NCBI RefSeq assembly: GCF_000365425.1
Contig: NZ_AQOV01000001.1
Span: forward strand, 2,046,001 to 2,110,000
Length of the DNA stretch: 64,000 nucleotides
Reading direction: 5' to 3'
Source of the DNA: Methylomonas sp. MK1
GTDB lineage: Bacteria; Pseudomonadota; Gammaproteobacteria; Methylococcales; Methylomonadaceae
Shown: positions 38,338-49,068 of the stretch, in pieces
Layout of the letters: the number at the start of each line of letters is the position of its first letter
Numbering within the stretch: position 1 is the first letter of the stretch
Notes under the pieces: model-generated
Told to the model about the DNA's origin: nothing
What the model saw: the letters and a program-made list of their open reading frames with translations, nothing else
Databases searched by the model: none
Made by a program: the position numbers and the translations under genes

Positions 38338-38697
38338 AAATTACCTCTAATAAATTTAATGAGACCCTTGTCCCGTTATGTGTCCATGGCGCAAAGGCTT
38401 GCCGGCATCAATCTATCCGCAGCGATTACAACCCGTGTTGATCGGGAACGAAGGTTTTTCGTTATACCCCGACGGACATAACGTAAGGCAAATATGTGAA
38501 GCAGGTCAAATATTATTCGGGAATTTATTATTTCTTATAAGGAAATAAAAGGCAAAAACATAGCGTACTAGTGAGTTTATGGTGAGAGCGCCTATTAAAA
38601 TCCCCACAATTTGCCGCGTTGACAACGTTTAGGTCTTGCACTGGCGATATAAACGAGTAAACATAGAAATACCTTTCCATATTTTCGATATAACCGT
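38338..38697. promoter_or_regulatory. Divergent intergenic region between the CTERM-protein gene and tpsA
   Basis: 360 bases without a supported gene; it must hold promoters for both directions. It contains the related inverted segments CGTTATGTGTCC (near 38375) and GGACATAACG (near 38471). Between them lies a small hairpin AACGAA...TTCGTT near 38449-38463. An AT-rich tract (about 38505-38560) precedes tpsA. No clear Shine-Dalgarno sequence is seen before the tpsA ATG. Confidence 0.45.
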
Positions 38698-41600
38698 ATG
38701 AATACGCCGATCACCCCATTTACCGGCAAGGAGCCACTGCTTAGACTAAGCATTCGGCGAATTTTGACCGGCGGCGTGTTAGCAATCTCCAGTGTCGCCG
38801 ATAGCTGGGCCGACGGCGGCTTGCCCGTCTCGATCAATGCCGGCGGCGCCAATCCATCCGCGCTTGCCGATCTCACCAGTGCCGCGCGGCACCCTGGCAT
38901 CGATGTCGGCCACGCCTCAGCCAATTACAGCGCCGACGGTCAAAAACTGACCATCCACCAAACCACCGATAAAACCGTTTTGGACTGGCAGAGCTTTAAT
39001 ATCGATGCCGGCAAGAGCGTGCAATTCGCGCAACCAACCAGTTCGTCGGTCGCTCTGAACAACATTCACCAGCTGGATGCCAGTAAGATTTCCGGCACCC
39101 TAAGCGCCAAAGGCCAAGTGTATTTGGTCAATGCCAACGGCTTCGTGTTCGGCAACGGCGCGTCGGTCAACACCAACAGTTTGGTTGCCACCAATCTGAA
39201 AATCGCTGACGAGGTGTTTGCCCAAGGCATCAGCAAAGTAGTAGATGCCAACGCCAGTGCCAATAATACGGACGCGCTGGCGGCACTTGCCGGCGACGGC
39301 ACTGTGTATCGAAATACCGGCAACGGCAATCGCGAGAAAATCCGCATATTGGTGGAACCCGGCGCGCAGATTAGCGCCGACTCCGGTGGTAGGGTGATCA
39401 TGGCGGCGCCGCAAGTGGAAAATCGCGGCACGATCTCAGCGCCGGACGGTCAGGTGATTTTGGCGGCAGCCACCGACAAGGTGTATTTGCAGGAAACCGA
39501 CGACGACAATCTGCGCGGCCTGCTGGTGGAAGTAAAAACCGGCGGTGACGTGAAAAACGTCGGCAAGATTCTTACCGAGCGCGGCAATACCACGCTAATG
39601 GGTTTTGCGGTGACCCAACAAGGCGTGGTTTCGGCCAGTACCTCCGTGGCGTTGAACGGTAGCGTCCGGCTGTTGGCCCGGGAAGGCGCGCACCTGGAAG
39701 CCGGCGACAAACGTTATCTGCTCAAGCCTCTCAGCACCGCCAGAGCTACGGCAGCGGACGACGGCTTGGGCACTGAAGCCAGCGTGACGCTGGAATCGGA
39801 CAGCCTAACTACCGTGACGCTGGATGCCAGCGCCGGTCCTGCCGTTAATGGCCAAGCCCAGCCAAAATCCAAAATAGACTTGGAAGCGGGGCAAATCCGG
39901 CTGAAATCCGGAGCACAAATCGTTGCTCACGGCGGCGACCTCAGTCTAACAGCCAGCACCACGCCGTCCAATCCACTCAATGCCAGCTCTGCCGACAATA
40001 CCAGCCGAATTATATTGAATGCCGGCAGCAAGATCGACGTATCCGGCGTGAAGAATATCGAATTGCCGATGTCGGCAAACATAGTGGATGTGGAACTGCG
40101 CAATAACGAGTTGCGCGACGCGCCGCTGCAAAAAACCGGCTTCCTGCACGGCAAAACTGTGCAGGTGGATAGCCGTACCGGCACCAGTTTGGCGGACATT
40201 TCCGGCGCGCTGGAGAAGGTGCAACATAGCATTGAAGAACGCAACCTAGACGCCGGTAGCGTTCATTTGCAATCGGAAGGCGACGTCATCGTCCAGCCGG
40301 GCGCGGGCATCGATATTTCCGGCGGCTCGATACATTATCTAGCTGGTAAGATAACCACCAGCAAACTGCGTTCCAATAGCAGTATCGTCGACATTGCCTC
40401 CGCCGATCCTAACCTCACCTATCAGCAAATCCTCAACAGCACCTATTACCAAAGCGACTATTACCAAGGCGGCGATGCCGGTAGCCTTATTATCAAAACC
40501 CGCGACCTGGGTTTATCCGGCAATATCCTGGCCGGCACCGTCAACAGCGTTTACCAGCGTACCGCCGATAAGTGGGCAAGCGGCGGCGCATTGCGCATAG
40601 ACACCGCTTGGTCGAATCAATATCAGCAAGATCTGGTGTTTATCAACGGTGCCGGCTACTCCTACGGCGCCGAATTGGATGCCGCTGTGCCTATTTACCT
40701 AAGCAGCGGCTTGTTCGCCCAAGGTGTGAACCGCTTGACCATCAGCAGCGGCGGCAAACTGACCATACCGCAAAACACCAGTTTAAGCTTGGCAAAAGCA
40801 GGCAGCCTGTCGCTGCAGGCCGGCGAAATAGAGGTACTGGGAAATATCCAGACTCCGGCCGGCAGCGTAGAACTGAAAACCCGGCGCGGCCTGGATCCCA
40901 CCCGCGATTTGAGCGGTCGACTGCATCTAGCTGGCGGCAGCGTCATCGACAGCAGCGGCAGTTGGATCAACGACCTAGTCGATAGTAAAAACGCACAAAT
41001 ACTTAAGCCATTGACGATAGACGGCGGGAATATTCTGCTCCAAGCCCAGGGCGATCTGCTGCTGGATGGCGGCTCTAAAATTACTGCCAACGCCGGCGCC
41101 GCATTGAATAACAACACTAAAACCAAAAATGGTCACGGCGGCAATATCGACTTGATCAGCGCCGGCCTGGAACCCAGCGTGTTAAGCCTGGGCGCAACAC
41201 TGTCCGCCTATGCCTTGCAACAAGGTGGCGTGCTGAGCATTACCGCCAACGGCATCCAGCTGGGTGGCGCCAGTGGCGATCCGCATGTGCTGAACTTGTC
41301 GCCAACGCTGTTGCAATCCGGAGGCTTCAGCGGCTACCGACTGACCGCCAACGCCGGTGATTTAAATATTGCCGACGGCACCCAAATCCATTTACAACAA
41401 AGCAGCTGGCAATTAAAAGCCACGGCCATCAAGGCCGCCAGCGGCAGCGACTTAAGTACCCTGGTGCAATTGGCGGTCTTGCCCGACGACATCCGCGACG
41501 CCGTCGATCTGAGTTTAAATCTAAGCCATAACGCCAGCATAGCCGGCGGTTACGTCGCCGAGCGGGCCATTCGCATCGGCAGCCATACCGCGATCATCGG

Positions 41601-44600
41601 CGATCCAGGCGCCGATTTTTCGCTAAAATCGGACGCCAATATCTACATCGACGGCTCTCTGCTTGCACCGGCAGGAAAAATAAGCTTACAACTCAGCAGT
41701 CCGCCGAGCGCGCTGGATAAGGGCTACAATCCTAATCAGGCAATCGCCTTGGGCCATAATGCCATCCTGAATACCGCCGGTGCCACGGTTTGGACGACCA
41801 ACGCCCAGCGATTGGCCTTGGGCAATGTGCTGGCCGGCGGCAGGATAGACTTAAATGCCGAGCGCGGCTACATCCTGACAGCCGCCGGCAGCCGAATGGA
41901 TGTATCGGGAACCCAGTCGGCGATAGACATCGTTAATTCCAAAGGTAAAAGTCGGCAAACCCTTGCTTCCGCAGGCGGCTCGATAAACCTGACCGCCGCC
42001 GAAGGCATGCTGTTACAAGGCCAATTGCAGGGCCGGGCCGGCCAGGGCACTACAGCGGCCGGCAATGGTTCGGCAGCTGCCGGCGGCACACTGAATCTGG
42101 CATTGAACGCCCAACATCGCGGCGAACCGGAAGAGCAAATCTTCACGACTGGCGACCGGGTGATCCATTTTTCCGCTGAACTGTCCAACTTACCGGACGC
42201 CGCGCAACTGGCCGCCAACGGCATCCCCGATACATTTAACGGCCAGGCTTATATCTCTGCCCGGCAAATTCAGGAAGGCGGCTTTGGTTCACTGGGCTTG
42301 GCCGCATCGGTGATACAACCCGATCAATATTCCGCAACGCCCGTACGCCCCGAGCGCGGCGAGATCCGTTTCGAAGGCGACCTTAGTCTGACTCTGGCGC
42401 AAAACCTGAAACTGGATGCGCCATTGATCAGCCACGCCGGCTACGGCCAGGTGGCTTTAACCAGCAATACCTTCAGCCTGGGTTCCAGCTGGAACCGCGC
42501 CGCTCACGGCAATCTAGGCGCCGCAATCGGCAGCGTCGGATTGAGCATCAACGCCCAGCTGATAGATTTGTTCGGTTCCAGCGAAATTGCCGGCTTTGCG
42601 CAAACCAGCCTGAACAGTAGCGGCGACATCCGCTTAACCGGTATCAATCCCAACAGCGAAGCCGACCTGATCGGCGGCCTGAGCCTCAGCGGCAATCTTA
42701 GTTTGAGTGCCCGACAAATCTATCCCACCACGCTCAGCAAATACAGCTTGAAGCTGGATGCCGCACTAAACCCGAACGGTCTGATCGATATTCTGCCTGG
42801 CATCGGAAATTGGTATACGCCGTTGTCGGCAGCCGGACAATTAAATATCAACGCGCCAAACATTGTCAGTCATGGCGTTTTATTGGCACCATTCGGCAAC
42901 ATCGCCTTAAACGCCGGTAATTCGTTGACCCTGGCTGCCGGCAGCTTCACGTCGGTTAGCGACGACGACGGCATCGTGATTCCGTTCGGCCGCACCCAGG
43001 GCGGTCTGGACTGGATTTATCCGCTGGGCACTTACAACAATATCCAAAACGGCACACCGCAAAAAGCCATTACCTTATCCGCACCAGACATCAATCTGGC
43101 CGGCGACGCTGTGGTCAATTTAAACGGCGGCGGCGATTTGTCGGCTTTCGAGTTCATCGCCGGACCAGGCGGCAGTATCGATACTTTGGATCCCACATCA
43201 CCCGGCTATCAACAAAATTACGCCGTATTGCCCAATTATCAAGCCGATTTTGCCGCCTTCGACCCGTTGGAATTCGCCAACTCCGGTCTAAATCCGGGCG
43301 ACAGCATTTATCTCAGTGCAGACTCCGGTCTGCCTGCCGGCTATTACCTGTTGCTGCCGGCGCACTATGCCTTGCTGCCGGGTGCCTATCTGATTACCCC
43401 GCAAGCCAATACCAAAGATATGGCAGCCGGCACCAAGGCTTTACGTACCGACGGCTCGACAATCGTCGCTGGCTACCGTTACTCAGCCGGTACCAATATC
43501 GCCGACAACCGCTGGTCGGGTTTTGCCGTTGAATCCGGCGCCATTGCCCGCAGCCGTTCCGAATACCAGGAAACTACGGCCAACAGTTTCTTCGCTGGGG
43601 ACTCGCTACCGCAAGACGCCGGCAATCTCAGCCTGCTAGCCGGCAACAGCTTGCAAATGGCGGCGCAAATCAGCGCTACCGCAGCTCCAGGCGGGCTGGG
43701 CGGCATGTTGGACATCAGCGCGGATAGACTGGCCGTGGTTAGCAGCGGTAGCATCGGCGTCGATCCCGGCACGGTGGTGTTACTTGCCGATGAATTGAAC
43801 CGCCTCGGCGTGGACAGCCTGTTGCTGGGCGGTCGGCGCAATCGCGGCAACGCCCAAACTCAGCTAACAGTCGGCGCGCAGACAGTGAGCATAGCGGCTG
43901 GCAGTCGTTTGCAGGCCCCGGAAATTCTGCTGGCAGCGAGCGATACCGTTTCGGTAGCGGGCAACGCAACGTTGAGCAGCGCCGGCAATCTCAGCCGCAC
44001 CGACACCAACCTTAAGGTCGTCAATACCGATGGCAGCAGCGACGGCGCCCTATTAAGGGTGTCGGCAGGTAGCCAGGCTAACCTGGTGCGCGCCGCCGAT
44101 GCGTTAACCGGACTGCGCGGCACGCTGGACATCGCCGACGGGGCGACGCTGTCCAGTGCCGGCTCAATTCTGCTGGATGCCAGCAAAGACACCCGCTTCT
44201 CAGGCAATATCGCGATGAACCAGGGCGAATTGACCCTCAGTTCCAGCCGTATTTCACTAGGTGATACCGGCGGCAGCGATGGACTGCAATTATCCGCAGC
44301 CACCTTAAACGGCCTGCGCGTAGACAAGTTAACGCTAAACAGCTTTGGCGCGATAGACATCGCCGGCGCGATGAATCTGCAATTGAAGGATTTGGTATTA
44401 AATGCCGCGAGTCTTTACGGCTATGGCAGCAGTAATCAGATTGCCGCCATCAATGCCGAAACTATCACCCTTAAAAACAGCGGCAGCGCACCGACGGCAT
44501 TTACCGCCGCCGGCACCGGCCACCTAAACTTGACCGCAAACACTATCACGCTGGGCGCCGGCGAATACGCCTGGTCGGGCTTCCAGCAAATCTCATTGCA

Positions 44601-47600
44601 AGGGCTCAACGCAGTCGTCAACAGCGGCACCGCAAATATAAGCGCCGACAGCGATGTCTCCATCGCCACACCCATTTGGACCGCTACCGCCGGCGCCGAT
44701 ACCTCGTTGAATCTAGGCAGCCATGATCTGACTACCTTGGCCGCCGGAACCGCCCCGCACAGTGACGCCCTCGGCGCCCGATTAAGCGTCGCGGCCGAAC
44801 AAATAAACCATCAGGGCCACATTGAACTGGCTTCCGGCATCGTCAAACTGCAAGCCGCTCAGACTTTGTCGATCTCCGGCAGCATAGACACCAGTGGCCG
44901 CGACATCGATCTGGCCGGCCATCATGTCAATACCGGCGGCGGCAGTATTTTCTTGAAATCCGCCGGAGGCAATCTGACCCTGGATGCCGGTTCGCTGCTC
45001 GATGTGTCCGGCAGCCAGCTGGGCGGCGACGCCGGCACCTTATCGCTGTCGTCAGGATTGGGACATTTAAGCCTGGCCGGCGAGATACGCGGCCTGGGTT
45101 ATCAAGGTGCGCGCGGCGGCAATATCAACATGGACGCCACAACTGGCTCCGGAGCTAACTTTTCCGTCTTGAATAACTATCTGACCAACGCCGGCTTTAA
45201 CGGCGACTGGAGCATCCGCCAACGTAGCGGCGATCTAACAGTCGCTGCAAGCGATTACGTCAAAGCCGACAATCTTAATCTAAGCGTCGATACCGGTAAG
45301 CTGGATGTGTTCGGCACCTTGGATGTGGGCGGCCAGCAGGCCGGCAGCATCCGTTTATCGGCCGGCGACAGCATTAACATTCTAGCCGGCGCCAAGCTGA
45401 ATGCGGCATCTACCGCTGCCGGCAAGCCGGGCGGCTCTGTGGTTTTAATCTCTATGGATGCTGATAACGAAAGCCATCAAGGTGTAAATGTCGCCGCCGG
45501 CGCCACCATCGATGTCTCCGCGGGTACGGATGGCGACGGCGGTAGCGTCGAGGCCGTCGTCAACCGGGTCGGCAACGACGACGCGGCGGTATCGATAGCC
45601 AGCGGCAGCGTGCTGGGCGCCCATACACTGAATGTCTCCGCGACCGCACATTACCGAGACATCCCGCTAAGTAACAGTCAAATTGGAATGTGGCGGGGCG
45701 AAACCCAGCAATACCTGAACGCAGCCGCCGCAAATGCCGATCTGCAACAGCGCCTGGGCGGTTTTAATTTACAACCGGGTGTGGATATAGTCAGCAGCGG
45801 CGATTTGACGTTGGATTTGACCGAACCGCTGACCGGCATGAACTGGACGCAACAGTCCAGCTCGATATGGAAAACCTCGCTCACCGATGCCGCCGGAGTG
45901 GTGAATGCCTTACAGCAAATCGGCAGCAACGGCGTGGTCCGCAACCTGACCGAAGCCGCCAGCAGTTCCCTAACTGCGGACGGCACTTATTATTTTGATG
46001 CCAACCCGCAATCGGCCACCTTCCGCACCCTATTTGTCAGGATATTTCCGAATGCCGGCGCCGCCAACATCAAGTACAAGCCCAGCAACATCAACGGCAG
46101 CCTGATTTCGCACAATGGCTGGGATCTGGCCTTTCCGGACTCGCAAGGCCGGAGCTGGCATTTCGATAACGGCAATAGTGTCGGCGCACTCAGCCTGCGG
46201 GCCGCCGGCAATTTGCACATAAACCAAACGCTGAGCGATGGCTTTGCCTTGTACGATTCCAGCCAACTGGCCGGCATGCTGGGTGTAAACGGCAATTGGC
46301 TGCGAACCCTGGTTTTGCAGACCGGTCAATCCTGGAATTATAACTTGGTGGCCGGCGCCGATTTAACCAGCGCCGATCCGCTTGCGGTGCAGTCCTCACT
46401 GAGCGCTGGCTCACTAACCGTTGCAGCCAATACCAGCGTCCGCACCGGCACCGGCAACATCAACGTCGCCGCCGCCGGCGATATTACCCTGAGCGATGCC
46501 ACATCCACCATTTACAGCGCCGGCCGCGCCGCCGACACCGAGCGCTGGGGAAACTTCAGCAATGCTCTGGTCGCCGCGGCTTTTTTCGTCGAATATCCGT
46601 TCGACGGCGGCGACATCAGCCTAAACGCCGGCGGCAATATCATCGGTGCCGCCAGCCCGCAATTGATGTCCGACTGGCTGCAACGCACCGGTAACTGGGA
46701 CGCCAGCGACGGCATTAGCGCCGCCGATAGAGCCACCGCGTGGGGCATCATGTTCGATGGCCTAGTTGTACAAAACAGCGCCAATGCCAGAATTCAAAAC
46801 CTGAAGTTCGGCTTTAGAGAGAACATAGGCGCGTTGGGCGGTGGTGATGTGAACATCAAGGCCGGCGCGGATATTCACGATTTGTCGGTGATGTTGCCGA
46901 CTTCGGCAAAACCGGTCGGCGTGACGGACAACGGCCTAGTCGTCGAAAACCGTTGGCAACTACAAGGCGGCGGTAATTTGGAAGTACATGCCGGCGGCGA
47001 CATAGCCGGCGGGGTGTTTTACGTTGATAAGGGTACTGCCGATATTCGCGCGGACGGGGCGATCACCGGCGGCAACCAATACACGACCGGCCCGGTATTT
47101 GCGCTGGGCGACACTCAATTTCAGGTCCATGCCGGCAACGGTATCGACGTCGGCACAGTGTTGAACCCGTTTTCGTTGACGCCGGCCAAATTCCTGGACA
47201 AAACCTCATACTTCAGCAGCTATAGCGCTGACAGCGCGATTGAATTGCAAACCCTGGCCGGCAACTTGGTGCTGAATAACGATGTACAAGCTATCGCCCA
47301 AGCCTACAAAGTATTCGACCAAGCATCGCCCATGGGCCGGGCAATCTTGAAAAGCACCGACTATCCGCTGCTGACCTTGTATCCGGGCAATCTCAACGCT
47401 CAGGCACTCAGCGGCGGTTTAGAAATCGTCAACTCGATGACGCTATACCCTGCAGCGGAAAGCAGCCTGAATTTACTGGCGAACAGCGACATTAGTATCG
47501 GTAACGACAGCAGCGGTACCCGTGTAAACCAGCTGGATGTCGATCCGGCTCGATTGCTGTCTGCTGCCCAACCAGCCACAACAGTCGCCGGCGCAACCAA

Positions 47601-49068
47601 ATATCTATTTACCACGCCTTTCGGCGGTGACGCTTCTACCTTACACGCCCCGCAACCGATCCACCGTAACGATACCAGTCGCAACCGCATTGTATCGGCC
47701 AACGGCAGCATTACCGGTGTCGGCGATGCGTTAGTGGCGGCAGCCAAGGCTAGCGAAATTTGGGCCGGCCAGGATTTGTACAATGTGAGCCTGGCGATCC
47801 AGAATATTAATGCCGGCGATGTCACGAGTATCAGTGTAGGCCGCGACCTGGTATTTCCGATCTTGCGCGACCCCACCACCGGCACGGTGCAAGGCTCGCC
47901 CGGCGGTATTCAGCTGGCGGGGCCGGGTTTGCTGAATATCTGGGCCGGACGCAATGTCGATCTGGGTAGCTCCGAGGGCATTACCACGGTCGGGACGCTG
48001 TTGAACTCGGCCTTGCCGCAAACCGGCGCCGATATTATTGTCATTGCCGGTAACAGCTTGCAGCGCGATAGCCGGCCACTGGAGGACTTCCTGAATTTTT
48101 ATGTCGGTAGCGGCGCTTATAACGACAGGCTGAGCGAGCTAAACCGGCAATCCAGCACTGCCGGTCGTTTGGCGCTTGCATTGGATGTGTTGTTCACGGA
48201 AATCCGGGCCACAGCTGTCGTCGCCGCCAGCGTACCAGACAAGGAAAAAGCCGCCGTTTACCAACGCGGGTACACTGCCATCGCCCGCTTATTTCCAAAC
48301 AGTCCGCCCGGGGATATCCGGCTATTTTTCAGTCGCATCCAGACCCTATACGGCGGCGATATTGATCTGTTGGCACCCGGAGGCATGATCAACGTCGGCC
48401 TGGCGTCGGCATTTACCGGGCAGAAAAGCCAGGACCAGCTCGGCGTAGTGGCGCAACGCGAAGGCGACGTCAACATCCTGGTCAATGGCGACTTACAAGT
48501 CAATCGTTCCAGGATATTTACGCTGGACGGCGGCGACATTACCGCTTGGTCTTCGGAGGGGAATATCGACGCCGGCCGTGGCGCAAAGTCAGCTATCTCG
48601 ACACCCAAACCCAAAGTCAGCCTGGACGCTAACGGCAATCTGGTCGTGGTGTTTCCGGCCACTGTATCCGGCAGCGGCATTCGCGCTCAATCCGGTTTTA
48701 ACCGCAAACGCATTGGTAATGTTTATTTGGTAACCCCACGCGGTTACGTTGACGCAGGCGAGGCAGGCATCGGCGGTGGCAAAGTCATTCTGCCTGGTCC
48801 GGTTAGAGGCGTTGACAACATTCAAATCGCCAATCCAGCGCCTGCCCCTGCGGCTCAGGTTAGCAATCCCATGATTGCCGGCGATGCCGCCGCTGCCGCA
48901 GCGGCGAAATCCGCACCCGGGAAATCATTTGGCGACGAGGAGGAGGAAACTATCGACAAACGCGCTAAAAAAGCCAGGAAAGTAGCGGTTATTGACACCC
49001 AGGTTGTCGGCTTTGGCAAATGCAGCATCACCGACGTGCGTAACGGAGTATCTGGATGCGGTGGCTAA
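38698..49068 (+). CDS. Giant filamentous-haemagglutinin-like TpsA exoprotein
   Basis: 3456 residues, Gly/Ala/Asn/Ser/Leu-rich, secreted by two-partner secretion. An extended signal peptide (about 1-39; basic 'RLSIRRILTGGV') is followed by a TPS domain (about 60-330) with 'LDWQSFNIDAGKSVQF', 'INQ/HQLDASKISGTLSAKGQVYLVNANGFVFG' and 'VAATDKVYL'-type strands. A very long right-handed beta-helix body follows, and then a C-terminal region resembling FHA proteins of the DUF3739 kind. The protein ends in an acidic/basic tract and 'CSITDVRNGVSGCGG', with two cysteines. No CdiA-type toxin domain or immunity gene follows. The role is probably surface adhesion or biofilm. The matching TpsB is at 26613-28268. 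Confidence 0.92.
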   Translation: MNTPITPFTGKEPLLRLSIRRILTGGVLAISSVADSWADGGLPVSINAGGANPSALADLTSAARHPGIDVGHASANYSADGQKLTIHQTTDKTVLDWQSFNIDAGKSVQFAQPTSSSVALNNIHQLDASKISGTLSAKGQVYLVNANGFVFGNGASVNTNSLVATNLKIADEVFAQGISKVVDANASANNTDALAALAGDGTVYRNTGNGNREKIRILVEPGAQISADSGGRVIMAAPQVENRGTISAPDGQVILAAATDKVYLQETDDDNLRGLLVEVKTGGDVKNVGKILTERGNTTLMGFAVTQQGVVSASTSVALNGSVRLLAREGAHLEAGDKRYLLKPLSTARATAADDGLGTEASVTLESDSLTTVTLDASAGPAVNGQAQPKSKIDLEAGQIRLKSGAQIVAHGGDLSLTASTTPSNPLNASSADNTSRIILNAGSKIDVSGVKNIELPMSANIVDVELRNNELRDAPLQKTGFLHGKTVQVDSRTGTSLADISGALEKVQHSIEERNLDAGSVHLQSEGDVIVQPGAGIDISGGSIHYLAGKITTSKLRSNSSIVDIASADPNLTYQQILNSTYYQSDYYQGGDAGSLIIKTRDLGLSGNILAGTVNSVYQRTADKWASGGALRIDTAWSNQYQQDLVFINGAGYSYGAELDAAVPIYLSSGLFAQGVNRLTISSGGKLTIPQNTSLSLAKAGSLSLQAGEIEVLGNIQTPAGSVELKTRRGLDPTRDLSGRLHLAGGSVIDSSGSWINDLVDSKNAQILKPLTIDGGNILLQAQGDLLLDGGSKITANAGAALNNNTKTKNGHGGNIDLISAGLEPSVLSLGATLSAYALQQGGVLSITANGIQLGGASGDPHVLNLSPTLLQSGGFSGYRLTANAGDLNIADGTQIHLQQSSWQLKATAIKAASGSDLSTLVQLAVLPDDIRDAVDLSLNLSHNASIAGGYVAERAIRIGSHTAIIGDPGADFSLKSDANIYIDGSLLAPAGKISLQLSSPPSALDKGYNPNQAIALGHNAILNTAGATVWTTNAQRLALGNVLAGGRIDLNAERGYILTAAGSRMDVSGTQSAIDIVNSKGKSRQTLASAGGSINLTAAEGMLLQGQLQGRAGQGTTAAGNGSAAAGGTLNLALNAQHRGEPEEQIFTTGDRVIHFSAELSNLPDAAQLAANGIPDTFNGQAYISARQIQEGGFGSLGLAASVIQPDQYSATPVRPERGEIRFEGDLSLTLAQNLKLDAPLISHAGYGQVALTSNTFSLGSSWNRAAHGNLGAAIGSVGLSINAQLIDLFGSSEIAGFAQTSLNSSGDIRLTGINPNSEADLIGGLSLSGNLSLSARQIYPTTLSKYSLKLDAALNPNGLIDILPGIGNWYTPLSAAGQLNINAPNIVSHGVLLAPFGNIALNAGNSLTLAAGSFTSVSDDDGIVIPFGRTQGGLDWIYPLGTYNNIQNGTPQKAITLSAPDINLAGDAVVNLNGGGDLSAFEFIAGPGGSIDTLDPTSPGYQQNYAVLPNYQADFAAFDPLEFANSGLNPGDSIYLSADSGLPAGYYLLLPAHYALLPGAYLITPQANTKDMAAGTKALRTDGSTIVAGYRYSAGTNIADNRWSGFAVESGAIARSRSEYQETTANSFFAGDSLPQDAGNLSLLAGNSLQMAAQISATAAPGGLGGMLDISADRLAVVSSGSIGVDPGTVVLLADELNRLGVDSLLLGGRRNRGNAQTQLTVGAQTVSIAAGSRLQAPEILLAASDTVSVAGNATLSSAGNLSRTDTNLKVVNTDGSSDGALLRVSAGSQANLVRAADALTGLRGTLDIADGATLSSAGSILLDASKDTRFSGNIAMNQGELTLSSSRISLGDTGGSDGLQLSAATLNGLRVDKLTLNSFGAIDIAGAMNLQLKDLVLNAASLYGYGSSNQIAAINAETITLKNSGSAPTAFTAAGTGHLNLTANTITLGAGEYAWSGFQQISLQGLNAVVNSGTANISADSDVSIATPIWTATAGADTSLNLGSHDLTTLAAGTAPHSDALGARLSVAAEQINHQGHIELASGIVKLQAAQTLSISGSIDTSGRDIDLAGHHVNTGGGSIFLKSAGGNLTLDAGSLLDVSGSQLGGDAGTLSLSSGLGHLSLAGEIRGLGYQGARGGNINMDATTGSGANFSVLNNYLTNAGFNGDWSIRQRSGDLTVAASDYVKADNLNLSVDTGKLDVFGTLDVGGQQAGSIRLSAGDSINILAGAKLNAASTAAGKPGGSVVLISMDADNESHQGVNVAAGATIDVSAGTDGDGGSVEAVVNRVGNDDAAVSIASGSVLGAHTLNVSATAHYRDIPLSNSQIGMWRGETQQYLNAAAANADLQQRLGGFNLQPGVDIVSSGDLTLDLTEPLTGMNWTQQSSSIWKTSLTDAAGVVNALQQIGSNGVVRNLTEAASSSLTADGTYYFDANPQSATFRTLFVRIFPNAGAANIKYKPSNINGSLISHNGWDLAFPDSQGRSWHFDNGNSVGALSLRAAGNLHINQTLSDGFALYDSSQLAGMLGVNGNWLRTLVLQTGQSWNYNLVAGADLTSADPLAVQSSLSAGSLTVAANTSVRTGTGNINVAAAGDITLSDATSTIYSAGRAADTERWGNFSNALVAAAFFVEYPFDGGDISLNAGGNIIGAASPQLMSDWLQRTGNWDASDGISAADRATAWGIMFDGLVVQNSANARIQNLKFGFRENIGALGGGDVNIKAGADIHDLSVMLPTSAKPVGVTDNGLVVENRWQLQGGGNLEVHAGGDIAGGVFYVDKGTADIRADGAITGGNQYTTGPVFALGDTQFQVHAGNGIDVGTVLNPFSLTPAKFLDKTSYFSSYSADSAIELQTLAGNLVLNNDVQAIAQAYKVFDQASPMGRAILKSTDYPLLTLYPGNLNAQALSGGLEIVNSMTLYPAAESSLNLLANSDISIGNDSSGTRVNQLDVDPARLLSAAQPATTVAGATKYLFTTPFGGDASTLHAPQPIHRNDTSRNRIVSANGSITGVGDALVAAAKASEIWAGQDLYNVSLAIQNINAGDVTSISVGRDLVFPILRDPTTGTVQGSPGGIQLAGPGLLNIWAGRNVDLGSSEGITTVGTLLNSALPQTGADIIVIAGNSLQRDSRPLEDFLNFYVGSGAYNDRLSELNRQSSTAGRLALALDVLFTEIRATAVVAASVPDKEKAAVYQRGYTAIARLFPNSPPGDIRLFFSRIQTLYGGDIDLLAPGGMINVGLASAFTGQKSQDQLGVVAQREGDVNILVNGDLQVNRSRIFTLDGGDITAWSSEGNIDAGRGAKSAISTPKPKVSLDANGNLVVVFPATVSGSGIRAQSGFNRKRIGNVYLVTPRGYVDAGEAGIGGGKVILPGPVRGVDNIQIANPAPAPAAQVSNPMIAGDAAAAAAAKSAPGKSFGDEEEETIDKRAKKARKVAVIDTQVVGFGKCSITDVRNGVSGCGG

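Noticed and set aside
38338..38480. Possible c-di-GMP (GEMM) riboswitch before the CTERM-protein gene, suggested by a GCGCAAAG-like stretch
   Set aside because: The rest of the GEMM-I core and tetraloop receptor could not be matched on either strand.
47400..47885. Minus-strand frames inside tpsA
   Set aside because: Many such frames occur because of the repetitive Gly/Ala/Asn coding of tpsA; none has a start context or known domain.
48700..49068. CdiA-type toxin/immunity module at the end of tpsA
   Set aside because: The C-terminus lacks VENN or toxin domains, and the next gene is a TSUP transporter rather than an immunity protein.
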